Source of the DNA: Mucilaginibacter gossypiicola
Lineage (GTDB): Bacteria; Bacteroidota; Bacteroidia; Sphingobacteriales; Sphingobacteriaceae
Direction of reading: 5' to 3'
Assembly (NCBI RefSeq): GCF_900110105.1
Contig: NZ_FOCL01000005.1
Span: 496,001-560,000 of the forward strand
DNA: 64,000 nucleotides
How positions within the stretch are numbered: the stretch's first letter is position 1; the number at the start of each line of letters is the position of its first letter. The notes beneath the pieces are model-generated. The model searched no databases. It saw nothing but the letters and a program-made list of their open reading frames with translations, and was not told where the DNA came from. Below, piece after piece: positions 35,462 to 44,972 of the stretch. The position numbers and the translations under genes were made by a program.

Positions 35462-37321
35462 ATGATGAAAAGAACAAATATTATTTTACTGCTTGTGGCT
35501 TGTTTCATAGGCGGTATGCTTTCAACAAGCTGTAAAAAAACTTTTCTTGAAAAGCCTAAGGGTGGTGCGGTAACAGTTGATACCATTTTTGATACCCGTA
35601 ACCAGGCACAATATGCGGTGGCGCAAATGTATATGTTGTGCGTTAGAGGGTATTTTCCAGAAACGTATGATGGTTGCCGTCCCGAAGCGCTTACCGATCA
35701 ACTTTATATCATCCACCCGGCTTATGATTGGGCTTCAAACACCATTAACACCGGCTCATATATTACCGGTAACATGAGTGCCGATAATAATTGCGATTAC
35801 GGCTTTGGCCAGGATAACGGCGCCGGTTTTTACTGGCACTATAAAGGTATCAGACAAGCTAACCTGGTATTGAAAAATATTGATAAGGTAGCCGATGCTG
35901 ATAACGCATGGAAAACCGACGTTAAAGGCCAGGCTTTGTTTTGCCGCGCTATGCAGCACTATGAGTTATTCAGGTATTATGGTGGTGTGCCTATCGTGAA
36001 CAAGGCCCTTGACGGTACTGTAAAAATAGCCATCCCACGCAGCTCGGTACAATCGGTAGTTGATAGTGTAGTTAAATGGTGTGATCAGGCTGTTGCTATG
36101 TTGCCGGCTACCCGCCCAAGTGCTGACTTTGGCCGCGTTACCAAACTGGCAGCCATGGCTTTGAAAGCAAGGATATTGCTTTATGCTGCAAGCCCGCTTT
36201 ATAACACACCAGCCGGTATGAAAGGAGAAGTATCAGGCGCAAGGTTTAATGACAGCCGCGATACGGTATTGGCTTATGCCAGCTATGATAAAGAACGATG
36301 GAATAAAGCTGCCAAAGCTGCTAAGGATGTAATAGACAACGCAGCAGCAGGCGGTGTTTCATTATTTAATACCGGCCATCCGCTCACAACAGGCGAAACT
36401 TATGCCACCTTAGGTGATTATGAATCGGTATGGAATGTGTTCGCCAACCAGGAACTGATTTTAGTTAATACCTCAAACCAGGTTCCGGGTGCCGGAGGTG
36501 GCTGGGGCGATGGTTCGGCCTGGGGCCAGTACCTTTCATCAAAGCTACGTTTGGCGCAGTGGGGCGTTAAAAACAACGTTCCTATTGAGTTCATTCAGCA
36601 ATATGAAAAAATTGATGGTACCAAATGGACAATGCCTGCAAGCGGTTCAGATCTACCGGTTGATGTTGCAGCCTGGAACCTCGACCCACGTTTTTACCAA
36701 ACTATTGCTTATGATGGTAAATACTATAGTAGCCAGCGTGGTATTCTTGCCTACTACAAAAAAGGCGACTACAGTACCGATGGTAACCTGGCCAGCAGCG
36801 ACGCCGGTGTGGATGGTTATGCTACCGAAACCTACAAATTTGTTGCAAGGGTTGATAACATGACCGATAACCATTTTGCTTGGCCGGTGTTTCGCCTTGC
36901 CGAGTTTTACCTTGGTTATGCTGAAGCGCTTAACGAATACCAGGGCCCAAGCGCCGAAGCTGCAACTTATCTGAACAAGATCAGGCAACGTGCCGGGATG
37001 CCTGATAAAAACCCGGCCACTATTGATGCGTTCAGGGACGCGGTTCAGAATGAGGAAACCATTGAGTTTGCTTACGAAGGACATCGCTATAATGACCTGA
37101 ACCGCTGGTTAAAAGCCAAAACTGTTTTGAATACGGTGTTACACGGTATCCAGACAACTGCCAGGAACGTTGGCGGACAATTAAAACGCACATGGACAAC
37201 TGTTCCATTTGTTACAAGGGTGTTCCCCGCCAGGTATTACTATGTGCCATTTCCAAGTACCGAAATCAGTTTAAGGTATTTAGGCAATAGTAGCTGGGAC
37301 GGACAAAATCCAGGTTGGTAA
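35462..37321 (+). CDS. SusD/RagB surface glycan-binding lipoprotein
   Basis: Partner lipoprotein of the preceding SusC, 619 aa, with lipobox 'LSTSC'. The N-terminal 'FLEKPKGGAVTVDTIF' and the C-terminal 'RRYNDLNRWLKA'-like segment ('GHRYNDLNRWLKA') are SusD family hallmarks, and TPR-like helices lie between ('QALFCRAMQHYELFRYYGGVP'). It caps the transporter and binds the substrate outside the cell. The gap to SusC is 15 bp, which implies co-transcription. Confidence 0.94.
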   Translation: MMKRTNIILLLVACFIGGMLSTSCKKTFLEKPKGGAVTVDTIFDTRNQAQYAVAQMYMLCVRGYFPETYDGCRPEALTDQLYIIHPAYDWASNTINTGSYITGNMSADNNCDYGFGQDNGAGFYWHYKGIRQANLVLKNIDKVADADNAWKTDVKGQALFCRAMQHYELFRYYGGVPIVNKALDGTVKIAIPRSSVQSVVDSVVKWCDQAVAMLPATRPSADFGRVTKLAAMALKARILLYAASPLYNTPAGMKGEVSGARFNDSRDTVLAYASYDKERWNKAAKAAKDVIDNAAAGGVSLFNTGHPLTTGETYATLGDYESVWNVFANQELILVNTSNQVPGAGGGWGDGSAWGQYLSSKLRLAQWGVKNNVPIEFIQQYEKIDGTKWTMPASGSDLPVDVAAWNLDPRFYQTIAYDGKYYSSQRGILAYYKKGDYSTDGNLASSDAGVDGYATETYKFVARVDNMTDNHFAWPVFRLAEFYLGYAEALNEYQGPSAEAATYLNKIRQRAGMPDKNPATIDAFRDAVQNEETIEFAYEGHRYNDLNRWLKAKTVLNTVLHGIQTTARNVGGQLKRTWTTVPFVTRVFPARYYYVPFPSTEISLRYLGNSSWDGQNPGW

Positions 37322-37355
37322 TAGGCTTTTACACATTAACAATTAGTGAAGAACA

Positions 37356-40193
37356 ATGAAAAAAGATTATAAAAACTTTTTGGCCTGGATGCTTGCGTTC
37401 TGCAGTTTTTCGGCGGCAAACGCCCAAACCGCAGGTACGGCACCAGCCGATACCATAAAAAAAGCAAGCTCTTATAAAGACTTTGTCGACGGGGGCTTAA
37501 GAATAGATAAATCATGGCGCAATACCGGTGCGGTTTTTACCCTCTCGGGCGAGGACCTGACCCGTATGACCTCGGGTAACCTGCTTAATACACTGCAGGG
37601 GCGCATTCCTGGTTTAACCGTGGTTACCGGATCGGGCGAGCCTGGTTATGATAACCCAACCTTTTATATGAGGGGTGTAAGCAGCTGGAACCTGCAAGGC
37701 AACCAAGTGCTGATTTACCTCGATGGTTTCCAGGTTGATATGGGCGCTATCAGCGGCCTTTCGGCTTATGAAATTGAATCGGTCACTTTATTGAAGGATG
37801 CCGCTGCACTGGCAGTTTACGGACTTGAAGGTGGCTCGGGCGTATTAAGTATCCGCACCAAAAAGGGTGCTGTGCTGAATAAAACACAGGTGTTTGTAAA
37901 CGGCAAATACGGCATATTAAGTCCTATCGACTTGCCTAAGGTGATGGATGCATACGGTTATACCACAAACTATAACAATGCGCTAACCAACGATGGTTTG
38001 CCGATTAAATATGCAAACCCTGAGCTATATAAAGCAACAAATGACCCTTTTCACCCAAACGTGAACTGGTATAATGAGTTGCTTAAGAAAACCTCGGCAA
38101 TACAGGATTATAACTTCGGTTTCCGGGGGGGTAATAACACAGCCAAATTTTTTGTGCTAATGAACTATACCAACTTTGAAGGTTTGTACAAAAATGCCGA
38201 TGTTATTGACAAAGATTTTGGTACCAATGCCAAATACACCAAGTTGAATTTAAGGGCAAACATTGAGTTGCAACTTAACAAAAACCTGGTGGTGACAGCC
38301 AATATCAGTGGCATTACCGAGGATAGGAATACGCCATCGGGATTCACTGCAGATCAGCTGTTTAATAACATTATGGCTATTCCGGCTGCTGCTTTCCCCG
38401 TTAAAAATCCTAATGGTACCTGGGGCAATAGTTCGGTATATAAATTTAACCCTATTCAGCTTTTACAGCAAAATGGTGTTTACCAGTCGCATACCCGTAA
38501 CCTGCAAACCAATTTTAGCTTTGTGCAAAAACTGGATAAGCTAACCAAAGGTCTCGACCTTAAAGGTGAAGTATCTTTTGCCAATCAGTATGTAGGGATC
38601 TACCAGAAACAATTCTCGGTAAACTCTTATGAAATTACCGGTCAGGATGCGCAGGGTAACGCCATCTACGGCTCAACGCCGGTTACTCCTATCAGCCAGT
38701 CGAGCAGTGACGGCGGCGGTGCACACTGGAACCGTACCACCGTTAGGATGGGTTTTGATTACGACCGTACTTTTGGCAAATCAACCTTTACTGGCATGAT
38801 CCAGGCACGCAGGCAGGGCTACACGCATGATGGCATTGTTTACCAGGTGCGTACACAAGGCATTGCCGGTAACGTAACTTATGATTATGATAAAAAGTAC
38901 ATCGTTGACCTTTCAGGCTCATATAGTGGTTCAGCTGATTTTGGCCCCGGTCATCGTTATGGTTGGTTCCCCGCTGTAGGTTTGGGCTGGATTGCTTCAA
39001 AAGAAGATTTTCTGAAGGATAATTCAACCATTAACTTCCTGAAGGTTCGTGCATCATACGGTACTGTTGGTAATATCAATGAGGCTTATCGCTTTTTGTA
39101 CCAGCAGTTTGCAGTTGGTGCGCCAGGTTGGATCACAGGTACAGGCAATACTGCGCATGGTGGCCTAACCGAAGGCCCTTTTGCTAACCTTGATTTTGCA
39201 TGGGAAAAAAAGACAACCCTTAACGTTGGTTTAGACTTCACCTTGTGGAAAAATCTTTCGGGTACGTTAGATGTATTTACCGAAAAACGTACTGGCATCC
39301 TTGAAATTCCATCATCAGGTGTGCCAGATTACACAGGCTTTAACTTACAATATGCTAATACCGGCGAGGTACATAACAAAGGTTTGGAAGCATCATTAAA
39401 GTATGAACAAAACGATAATAAATTCAAGTATTATGTAGGTGGTTCAATTGCTTATGCCCGCAATAAAATTGTTAAGCGCTCTGAAGACCCTCAGCCATTT
39501 AACTACCTGTATACCCAGGGATACCCTATTGGCCAAATGAAGGGGCTGGTTTACACAGGCTTTTACCAGCAATCGGACTTTGATGCCAACGGAAACTTAA
39601 AACCGGGCGTAGTGGCATCATCATATACCAATGTTAAACCTGGCGACCTGAAATTTAAAGATCAGGATGGCAACGGTATCATTAATGATTATGACAAGGT
39701 GCCAATGAAGTATTCAGTACTTCCTGAAATTACTTTGGGTTTTAACCTTGGCTTCAAATATGCCGGTTTTGATTTTGATGCTTATCTGCAGGGCGTATTA
39801 CACCGTACTGTGAGCTTGCTAAATTCTGCTTATACTTATACCCATCCTTTTGTATTCAATAATAACATCTCTGAGTTTTCGGCAAATAGCTGGACGCCTC
39901 AAAACGCCACTACCGCTACTTCGCCCCGGTTATCAACTCTGGCAAATCCTAACAATGATCAGCAATCTGATTTCTGGATGCGTAATGGCAATTTCCTGAA
40001 ACTGCGCAGTGTTGAACTGGGATACACCTTACCTCAGCGTGGGTTTTTAAGAAAGCTTGATGCAGTAAGGGTTTTTGTGAATGGTACTAACCTGTTTACA
40101 TGGGATAAGATACAGGATCTTGAAGCTGAGCGCCTTTCAATGGGGTATCCTTTAGTAAAAGCAGTAACATTTGGCATGAAAGTGAAATTGTAG
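37356..40193 (+). CDS. Second SusC-like TonB-dependent transporter, short form
   Basis: SusC-family protein of 945 aa. The signal peptide ends 'SAANAQ'. It has a plug ('LLNTLQGRIPGLTVV', 'ESVTLLKDAAALAVYGLEGGSGVLSIRTKKG') and barrel, but neither the STN domain nor the CarboxypepD-regulatory-like domain seen in the first SusC, so it starts almost directly with the plug. It cannot signal to FecR by the usual route. It is 34 bp after the first SusD and is followed by its own SusD. Confidence 0.93.
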   Translation: MKKDYKNFLAWMLAFCSFSAANAQTAGTAPADTIKKASSYKDFVDGGLRIDKSWRNTGAVFTLSGEDLTRMTSGNLLNTLQGRIPGLTVVTGSGEPGYDNPTFYMRGVSSWNLQGNQVLIYLDGFQVDMGAISGLSAYEIESVTLLKDAAALAVYGLEGGSGVLSIRTKKGAVLNKTQVFVNGKYGILSPIDLPKVMDAYGYTTNYNNALTNDGLPIKYANPELYKATNDPFHPNVNWYNELLKKTSAIQDYNFGFRGGNNTAKFFVLMNYTNFEGLYKNADVIDKDFGTNAKYTKLNLRANIELQLNKNLVVTANISGITEDRNTPSGFTADQLFNNIMAIPAAAFPVKNPNGTWGNSSVYKFNPIQLLQQNGVYQSHTRNLQTNFSFVQKLDKLTKGLDLKGEVSFANQYVGIYQKQFSVNSYEITGQDAQGNAIYGSTPVTPISQSSSDGGGAHWNRTTVRMGFDYDRTFGKSTFTGMIQARRQGYTHDGIVYQVRTQGIAGNVTYDYDKKYIVDLSGSYSGSADFGPGHRYGWFPAVGLGWIASKEDFLKDNSTINFLKVRASYGTVGNINEAYRFLYQQFAVGAPGWITGTGNTAHGGLTEGPFANLDFAWEKKTTLNVGLDFTLWKNLSGTLDVFTEKRTGILEIPSSGVPDYTGFNLQYANTGEVHNKGLEASLKYEQNDNKFKYYVGGSIAYARNKIVKRSEDPQPFNYLYTQGYPIGQMKGLVYTGFYQQSDFDANGNLKPGVVASSYTNVKPGDLKFKDQDGNGIINDYDKVPMKYSVLPEITLGFNLGFKYAGFDFDAYLQGVLHRTVSLLNSAYTYTHPFVFNNNISEFSANSWTPQNATTATSPRLSTLANPNNDQQSDFWMRNGNFLKLRSVELGYTLPQRGFLRKLDAVRVFVNGTNLFTWDKIQDLEAERLSMGYPLVKAVTFGMKVKL

Positions 40194-40217
40194 TATTAAT
40201 TATTTGATTACAAGGAA

Positions 40218-41903
40218 ATGAAAAGAAATCGATATATAATAACAATGCTGGCGCTGGGTACGTTGCTTTACTCATCATGTAAACATGACTACCTGGAAGT
40301 ACAGACCATTAAGGCCGATATTACCACCGATAAGCTATACTCAAATTATACCTATGTACAGCAGCAGATGTGGAATACCTACAGCTACCTGCCCGATGGT
40401 TTCGCCAATCTTGATCTTGAAACAGCTACTGATGAAGCGGAAGCTACCAACTCGGTTGAACGGGCGCAGCTTTTTAACTATGGTACCTGGAACCAATATA
40501 CTAACCCCGACAATGTTTGGGCCGCTAACTTTGATGGTATCCGTCAGGCAAACCTCTATCTGAAAAACAAGGGTACGGTTGATATCAATTACATTAAAGA
40601 TAAAATCACATCAACCGATTCAACCACTTATTACAACGCCCGCAATAACGTTAAGTTTATGGAAGGCGAGGCGCTGTTTTTAAAGGCCTATTTTTATTTT
40701 GAGCTGGTAAAGCGTTACGGTGGCGTTCCCATTTTTGAGCAGCCGCTTGATTACAATGACCCTAACTCATGGAAAAACGTACAGCGCAACTCGGTTGATG
40801 AATGTATCAAATACATTGCTTCATTATGTGATAAGGCTGCTGCTATTATTCCTGCTAACCTTTCGCCGTATTCGTGGTATGATGCCGGCCGTGTTACTAA
40901 CGGCGCTATCAAAGCGTTAAAAGCAAAAGCTTTGCTTTATGGTGCAAGTCCGCTGTTTACTGCAAATGGCTCAAGTACAACCTGGGCACAGGCTGCCGCT
41001 GCTGCGCATGACGTTATCGCTTTGGGCAGTTATTCACTTGATGCCAATTATTCAAATTTGTTTGGAGCAAATAATACTACATCGGGCGAGGTGATCTTTT
41101 ATCGTCGCTATGGTGCTGCGAATGCTATCGAATACAATAATTACCCTATTGTATTTCAAAATAGTAACGGTAACAGCATAACACCGGCCGAAAACCTGGT
41201 TAGTGATTATGAGGTACTTGTTAAATCAGGAAGTACAATCACAGGATCGGTTCCGTTTGACTGGAATAACCCGGCCCATGCAGCTGCTCCATATACCAAC
41301 CGCGACCCGCGCTTTGCTGCAACTGTAGTATACAATGGTGCATCGTTCAAATCAACTACTATCCAGACTTATTTTGGTGGTAATAGTGGCCTGCCTAAGC
41401 AAAATGCTACTAAAACAGGATACTATCTGTCAAAGTGGATTAATCAGTCTGTCGACCTGATCAACAACACAACTACCAATCATGCATGGGTATATTTCAG
41501 GTATGCCGATATTTTGCTAAGCTATGCCGAAGCGATGTTCAATGCTTACGGGCCGGATGCCGATCCGCAGGGATATGGTATGACAGCCTTGCAGGCAATT
41601 AACAAGGTGAGGCAACGTGTTCAAATGCCGGCGCTTACAGCAGCGCAGTTAAACCAGCAGGCTATTGAACATGAGCGTAATGTTGAGCTTAGCTTTGAAA
41701 ACAACCGCTTATGGGATGTGCGCAGGTGGAAAAAAGGTGTAAGCTACTTTAGTAAGCCTATAAACCGTATTGATATTACATCTGCCGGTGTTTACACTGT
41801 AAAAAAACTGGAAGACAGGGTGTTTGCTACCAAAATGGAATGGTACCCTATCCCTCAGTCCGAAATTTCAAAAACAGGCTGGACACAAAATCCGGGCTGG
41901 TAA
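40218..41903 (+). CDS. Second SusD/RagB-type lipoprotein
   Basis: SusD-family lipoprotein of 561 aa, with lipobox 'YSSC' and the usual early 'DYLEVQTIKADITTDKLY'. TPR-like helices ('FLKAYFYFELVKRYGGVPIFEQP') and the C-terminal 'NNRLWDVRRWKKG' and 'WYPIPQSEIS' stretches are clear. It pairs with the short SusC 24 bp upstream. A hairpin follows it before the next lipoprotein gene. Confidence 0.94.
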   Translation: MKRNRYIITMLALGTLLYSSCKHDYLEVQTIKADITTDKLYSNYTYVQQQMWNTYSYLPDGFANLDLETATDEAEATNSVERAQLFNYGTWNQYTNPDNVWAANFDGIRQANLYLKNKGTVDINYIKDKITSTDSTTYYNARNNVKFMEGEALFLKAYFYFELVKRYGGVPIFEQPLDYNDPNSWKNVQRNSVDECIKYIASLCDKAAAIIPANLSPYSWYDAGRVTNGAIKALKAKALLYGASPLFTANGSSTTWAQAAAAAHDVIALGSYSLDANYSNLFGANNTTSGEVIFYRRYGAANAIEYNNYPIVFQNSNGNSITPAENLVSDYEVLVKSGSTITGSVPFDWNNPAHAAAPYTNRDPRFAATVVYNGASFKSTTIQTYFGGNSGLPKQNATKTGYYLSKWINQSVDLINNTTTNHAWVYFRYADILLSYAEAMFNAYGPDADPQGYGMTALQAINKVRQRVQMPALTAAQLNQQAIEHERNVELSFENNRLWDVRRWKKGVSYFSKPINRIDITSAGVYTVKKLEDRVFATKMEWYPIPQSEISKTGWTQNPGW

Positions 41904-41914
41904 ATACAAGCTTT

Positions 41915-41941
41915 CCATCACCCTCAAAGCGGGGGTGATGG
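41915..41941 (+). terminator. Hairpin after second susD
   Basis: CCATCACCC (41915-41923) and GGGTGATGG (41933-41941) form a perfect 9-bp stem. It lacks a T-run, so it may attenuate or stabilise mRNA rather than fully terminate before the downstream lipoprotein gene. Confidence 0.5.
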
Positions 41942-41982
41942 GCTGTTAAATGATTTAAATTAATAATGTAAAAAATATTTTC

Positions 41983-43014
41983 ATGAAAATTAATGCATCA
42001 TTAGTAAAGCTTTCGGTAGCATGCCTGTTGCTGGGAGTTGCTGGCTGCAAACAGGAGCACCTTAATGGGGTAAAGTCAAACCCTGATGTAAAAGTATATC
42101 TGCCCGATTCTGAAAAGCCCAATGGTTTAGTTGATGTGATGGCCGGAAGCTCGCTTAAGGTTGATAGTGCAAAAAGTACAGTAAATTTTTCTATCCCGGT
42201 ATATCGCGGCGGCGAATCAAATTTTGAAACGTTAACTGTCGATGTAAGCACCGATAACAGTACTATTGCCGGTTTAATTACCGCCGGTACATTGCCGGCT
42301 AATACAGTAGTGCTTGATCCTGCAGATTACACCCTTGATACAAAAGATACCGTAATGCTGGACAACAACATTATGAAAGGCAAGATCACTCCCAAAATAA
42401 AAATTGCCAGTTTGAGCAAGTATGACGGTAAAGTGGCTGCCCTGGGTATTAAAATTGCAAACTCGTCAAAACAGGAGGTAAATACCGATATGAACAAGGC
42501 CATTATTTACTTCAATGCTGCAGACCTTATAGACGCTATTACGCCTAAAACCAATTTGATAGATAATACCAAATGGCAAATTTATCACCGTGGTGATGGT
42601 GTAACCTTTAAGGTAAATACTGATGGTAGCGTACTGGCAACCGGTGGTAACTGGGGGCAGCAGGGTATTGTTCAACCTGTTGAGGTAAGGGCCAATAAAA
42701 AGTATAAAATCGATATGACAGTAGCCGGTTCAGGTGCTACCGATTGCTGGTTTGAGGTTTATGTAGGCCAGGCGGTGCCTTCTGAAGCAAGTGATTATGC
42801 TGATGGTGGAACCCGCATAGCGCTTAACACCTGGAATGGTTGTGGTAAATCGCCTTTTAATGGTTTATTGTCATCAATATCATGTGCAGGCAGTGGTAAC
42901 GTTGTATCATTCCCAACAAGCGGTACGGCCTATGTACTTATCCGTTCGGGAGGTTCAACGCTGGGCACAACCGGGATTAAGATCACTAATATTGATTTCA
43001 GAAGAGTGAACTAA
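41983..43014 (+). CDS. DUF1735-like surface lipoprotein
   Basis: Lipoprotein of 343 aa with lipobox 'VAGC'. The N-terminal half (about 35-185) matches DUF1735/BT_3987-type domains: 'KVYLPDSEKPNG', 'VNFSIPVYRGGES', a 'VVLDPADYTL' stretch and 'KVAALGIKIANSS'. The C-terminal half ('WQIYHRGDGVTFKVNTDGSV ... VLIRSGG') looks like a beta-sandwich carbohydrate-binding module. Such proteins are common last members of SusCD loci and probably help bind glycans at the surface. A strong terminator follows. Confidence 0.82.
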   Translation: MKINASLVKLSVACLLLGVAGCKQEHLNGVKSNPDVKVYLPDSEKPNGLVDVMAGSSLKVDSAKSTVNFSIPVYRGGESNFETLTVDVSTDNSTIAGLITAGTLPANTVVLDPADYTLDTKDTVMLDNNIMKGKITPKIKIASLSKYDGKVAALGIKIANSSKQEVNTDMNKAIIYFNAADLIDAITPKTNLIDNTKWQIYHRGDGVTFKVNTDGSVLATGGNWGQQGIVQPVEVRANKKYKIDMTVAGSGATDCWFEVYVGQAVPSEASDYADGGTRIALNTWNGCGKSPFNGLLSSISCAGSGNVVSFPTSGTAYVLIRSGGSTLGTTGIKITNIDFRRVN

Positions 43015-43094
43015 AAATCTCTGCAAAAAATAGCCAACTGATTCTCAATGATAAATTGAGATTTAGTTGATTAGTATATCACTATACTATGAAG

Positions 43095-43127
43095 CGCCCC
43101 GGGATGAGATCCGGGGCGTTGTTTTTT
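43095..43127 (+). terminator. Rho-independent terminator of the SusCD locus
   Basis: Perfect 8-bp GC stem CGCCCCGG (43095-43102) / CCGGGGCG (43111-43118), followed by TTGTTTTTT. Confidence 0.85.
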
Positions 43128-43254
43128 GGTAATAAGTAGATTAAATTATTAGCAGATAAAAGTAATTAGCGGTTTTGCCAAAGACCAAGGGAGAAAAGTT
43201 TTAAAAACAGCAAATTAGAGGGGATACAGCTTGGTTTTCTTTTAAAGAATAGCC

Positions 43255-44739
43255 TTAAGCTCCTGCCTTTTTCCTGATCCTTAACAAGCCATTGGCAGTA
43301 GTGGCGTAAATAACACCTTTTGAATCCTGTACTATCTGGTAAATGGTAAAGCCAGGCAGTGGCGAGTTGTTATTGTGGTAGTTTTCCCAGCCATTATTCA
43401 GGTCAAACCTGGCAATGCCCGATTCATCTGTGCCCAGCCATAAAACATGCTCAAATTTGTCGTATAACATAGTATTAACATGATTGGCAGGCATGCCCGA
43501 GTTTTTATCGTTATAGTGAAGCCAATTGCCGTTAAACTTTAATACGGCTATACCTTCTTTATCGCTATCGCTGTCGCCGGCTTGCTTTTCGCAATCAACC
43601 AACGAGAAGTAAACATTTCCTTTTTCATCTTCTACCGCGCCCGAAATGGTTGCATTTTTTAGCGGGGTATTATTGAGGCTGTTAAATGAGGTAATAACGC
43701 TTTTATCAATCATGATAGTGCCTTTTGAGGTGCCTATCCAAAGTCGTTTCTGGCTATCTACATAGGCAAAAAGCACATTGCTTGATGGCATTTCGGGCAT
43801 CGATTTTTTGTTGATTACAACTACTTTGTCTTTCCTTTTTACAACCAAACCGTTTTGTGTAGTAAATAACAACTCACCGTTCCGGCTGTTCAGTACCTGG
43901 TTAACGCCGCCTGCCAAAAACTGTTTAAAATCAAACAGCTGCCAGCCGCCGCTGCCATACATGAATATTTTATTATCGTAATAAACCCATTTGTTGTTAT
44001 CCCTGTCGATGGTTACCTCTTTGATGTTGGCATCTGACGGAAATGGCGAGTTGTATTCATTAACCGGTATAAACGTTGTTCCTTCAAAGCGGGTCATGCC
44101 CTTTTCGGTAGCATACCATAAAAGGTCTGATTGATCCATTGCAGCTGATTTGCTGATGTTATCAACCAAAGGCGAGTTGTATTTTGTCCAGGTTGTAAAA
44201 TCGTAGTTTTTCAACGACGGATTGGCGTAGGTTACAGTCTTATTGTAAATTATCGGATCGCCCGGCGGTTTCATCTCGGCAAGGTCCATTCTTTGAACCT
44301 GACCGTAAACACCACCGCTTATAAAACGGAAAATAACGTTTACTGAAGTGGCTACCGGTTTGCCATTTAGTATAGCTGGTTTCCAGATACAGCCATTAAG
44401 ATAGGTGATCAACTCATTGGTGAGTGCGCTTTTGGTAGCATCGTTATGGCTGAGCACGCAGCTAAAGCCGCGTTCATCAACTATTACCTGAAACGTTATT
44501 GAGCCGGTGGCATCTTTTAAAAGGTAGCGGTTATTGATCCTTGCAGATACAAAATCAATGGCAAGCTGGTCGCAGCTGGCCTTAACATCACCGCAGTCCA
44601 TGCAATAATTGGTGATATTACACATCTCTACCTTTTGTAAAAAAAGATTTTGAGCCGATAGGGTTGAAGGTAAAGTAAAGATAAACAGGCAGATAAATAA
44701 TATTCTGCGGATTTTAGTTGGGGATAACAATGCCAGCAT
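43255..44739 (-). CDS. TonB-C domain / two-component-propeller protein
   Basis: Exported protein of 494 aa. After a signal peptide ('LFICLFIFTLPSTLSAQ'), about residues 60-135 match a TonB C-terminal domain ('SITFQVIVDERGFSC', 'GCIWKPAILNGKPVATSVNVIFRF'). A beta-propeller built of regulator-propeller repeats follows ('LWYATEKGMTRFEG', 'LWIGTSKGTIMID', 'LWLGTDESGIARFD', 'IYATTANGLLRI'). There is no kinase or Y_Y_Y domain. The start was placed at an ATG 13 codons inside a longer TTG-initiated frame. It is divergent from the LytS-like kinase, so a sensory role is possible but unproved. Confidence 0.8.
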   Translation of the reverse strand: MLALLSPTKIRRILFICLFIFTLPSTLSAQNLFLQKVEMCNITNYCMDCGDVKASCDQLAIDFVSARINNRYLLKDATGSITFQVIVDERGFSCVLSHNDATKSALTNELITYLNGCIWKPAILNGKPVATSVNVIFRFISGGVYGQVQRMDLAEMKPPGDPIIYNKTVTYANPSLKNYDFTTWTKYNSPLVDNISKSAAMDQSDLLWYATEKGMTRFEGTTFIPVNEYNSPFPSDANIKEVTIDRDNNKWVYYDNKIFMYGSGGWQLFDFKQFLAGGVNQVLNSRNGELLFTTQNGLVVKRKDKVVVINKKSMPEMPSSNVLFAYVDSQKRLWIGTSKGTIMIDKSVITSFNSLNNTPLKNATISGAVEDEKGNVYFSLVDCEKQAGDSDSDKEGIAVLKFNGNWLHYNDKNSGMPANHVNTMLYDKFEHVLWLGTDESGIARFDLNNGWENYHNNNSPLPGFTIYQIVQDSKGVIYATTANGLLRIRKKAGA

Positions 44740-44958
44740 TACGCTTATAAATAAAAGAAAGCAAACCCGAAACTCCAAGCGAATGATAGTTAAATAATGT
44801 TAAACAAAGATACACATCATAAATGAGGATAATATGAAGCTGTTTGCATTTCAATGCGTTTGTAACAAAACATTTCCATTAAACCGTTTAAAAGTACGTT
44901 CAGGTTCCTTTTTGCCCGCTTCGGTGGCAAATTGATACAGTGCTTATTGCCTATTAGT

Positions 44959-44966
44959 TATCTTTG
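44959..44966 (+). promoter_or_regulatory. -7 element close to the LytS-like start
   Basis: TATCTTTG, a perfect TAnnTTTG, ends 6 nt before the ATG. Transcription would begin at or within a nucleotide of the start codon, giving a leaderless mRNA. A TTG at 44932-44934 is a possible -33, with an unusually long 24-bp spacer. Confidence 0.45.
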
Positions 44967-44972
44967 AATAAT

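Noticed and set aside
36489..36863. 124-aa frame inside the first susD gene
   Set aside because: Overlaps a clear SusD coding sequence in another frame and has no family pattern.
36653..37084. 143-aa antisense frame in the first susD gene
   Set aside because: Antisense shadow of SusD; no signal, motif or promoter.
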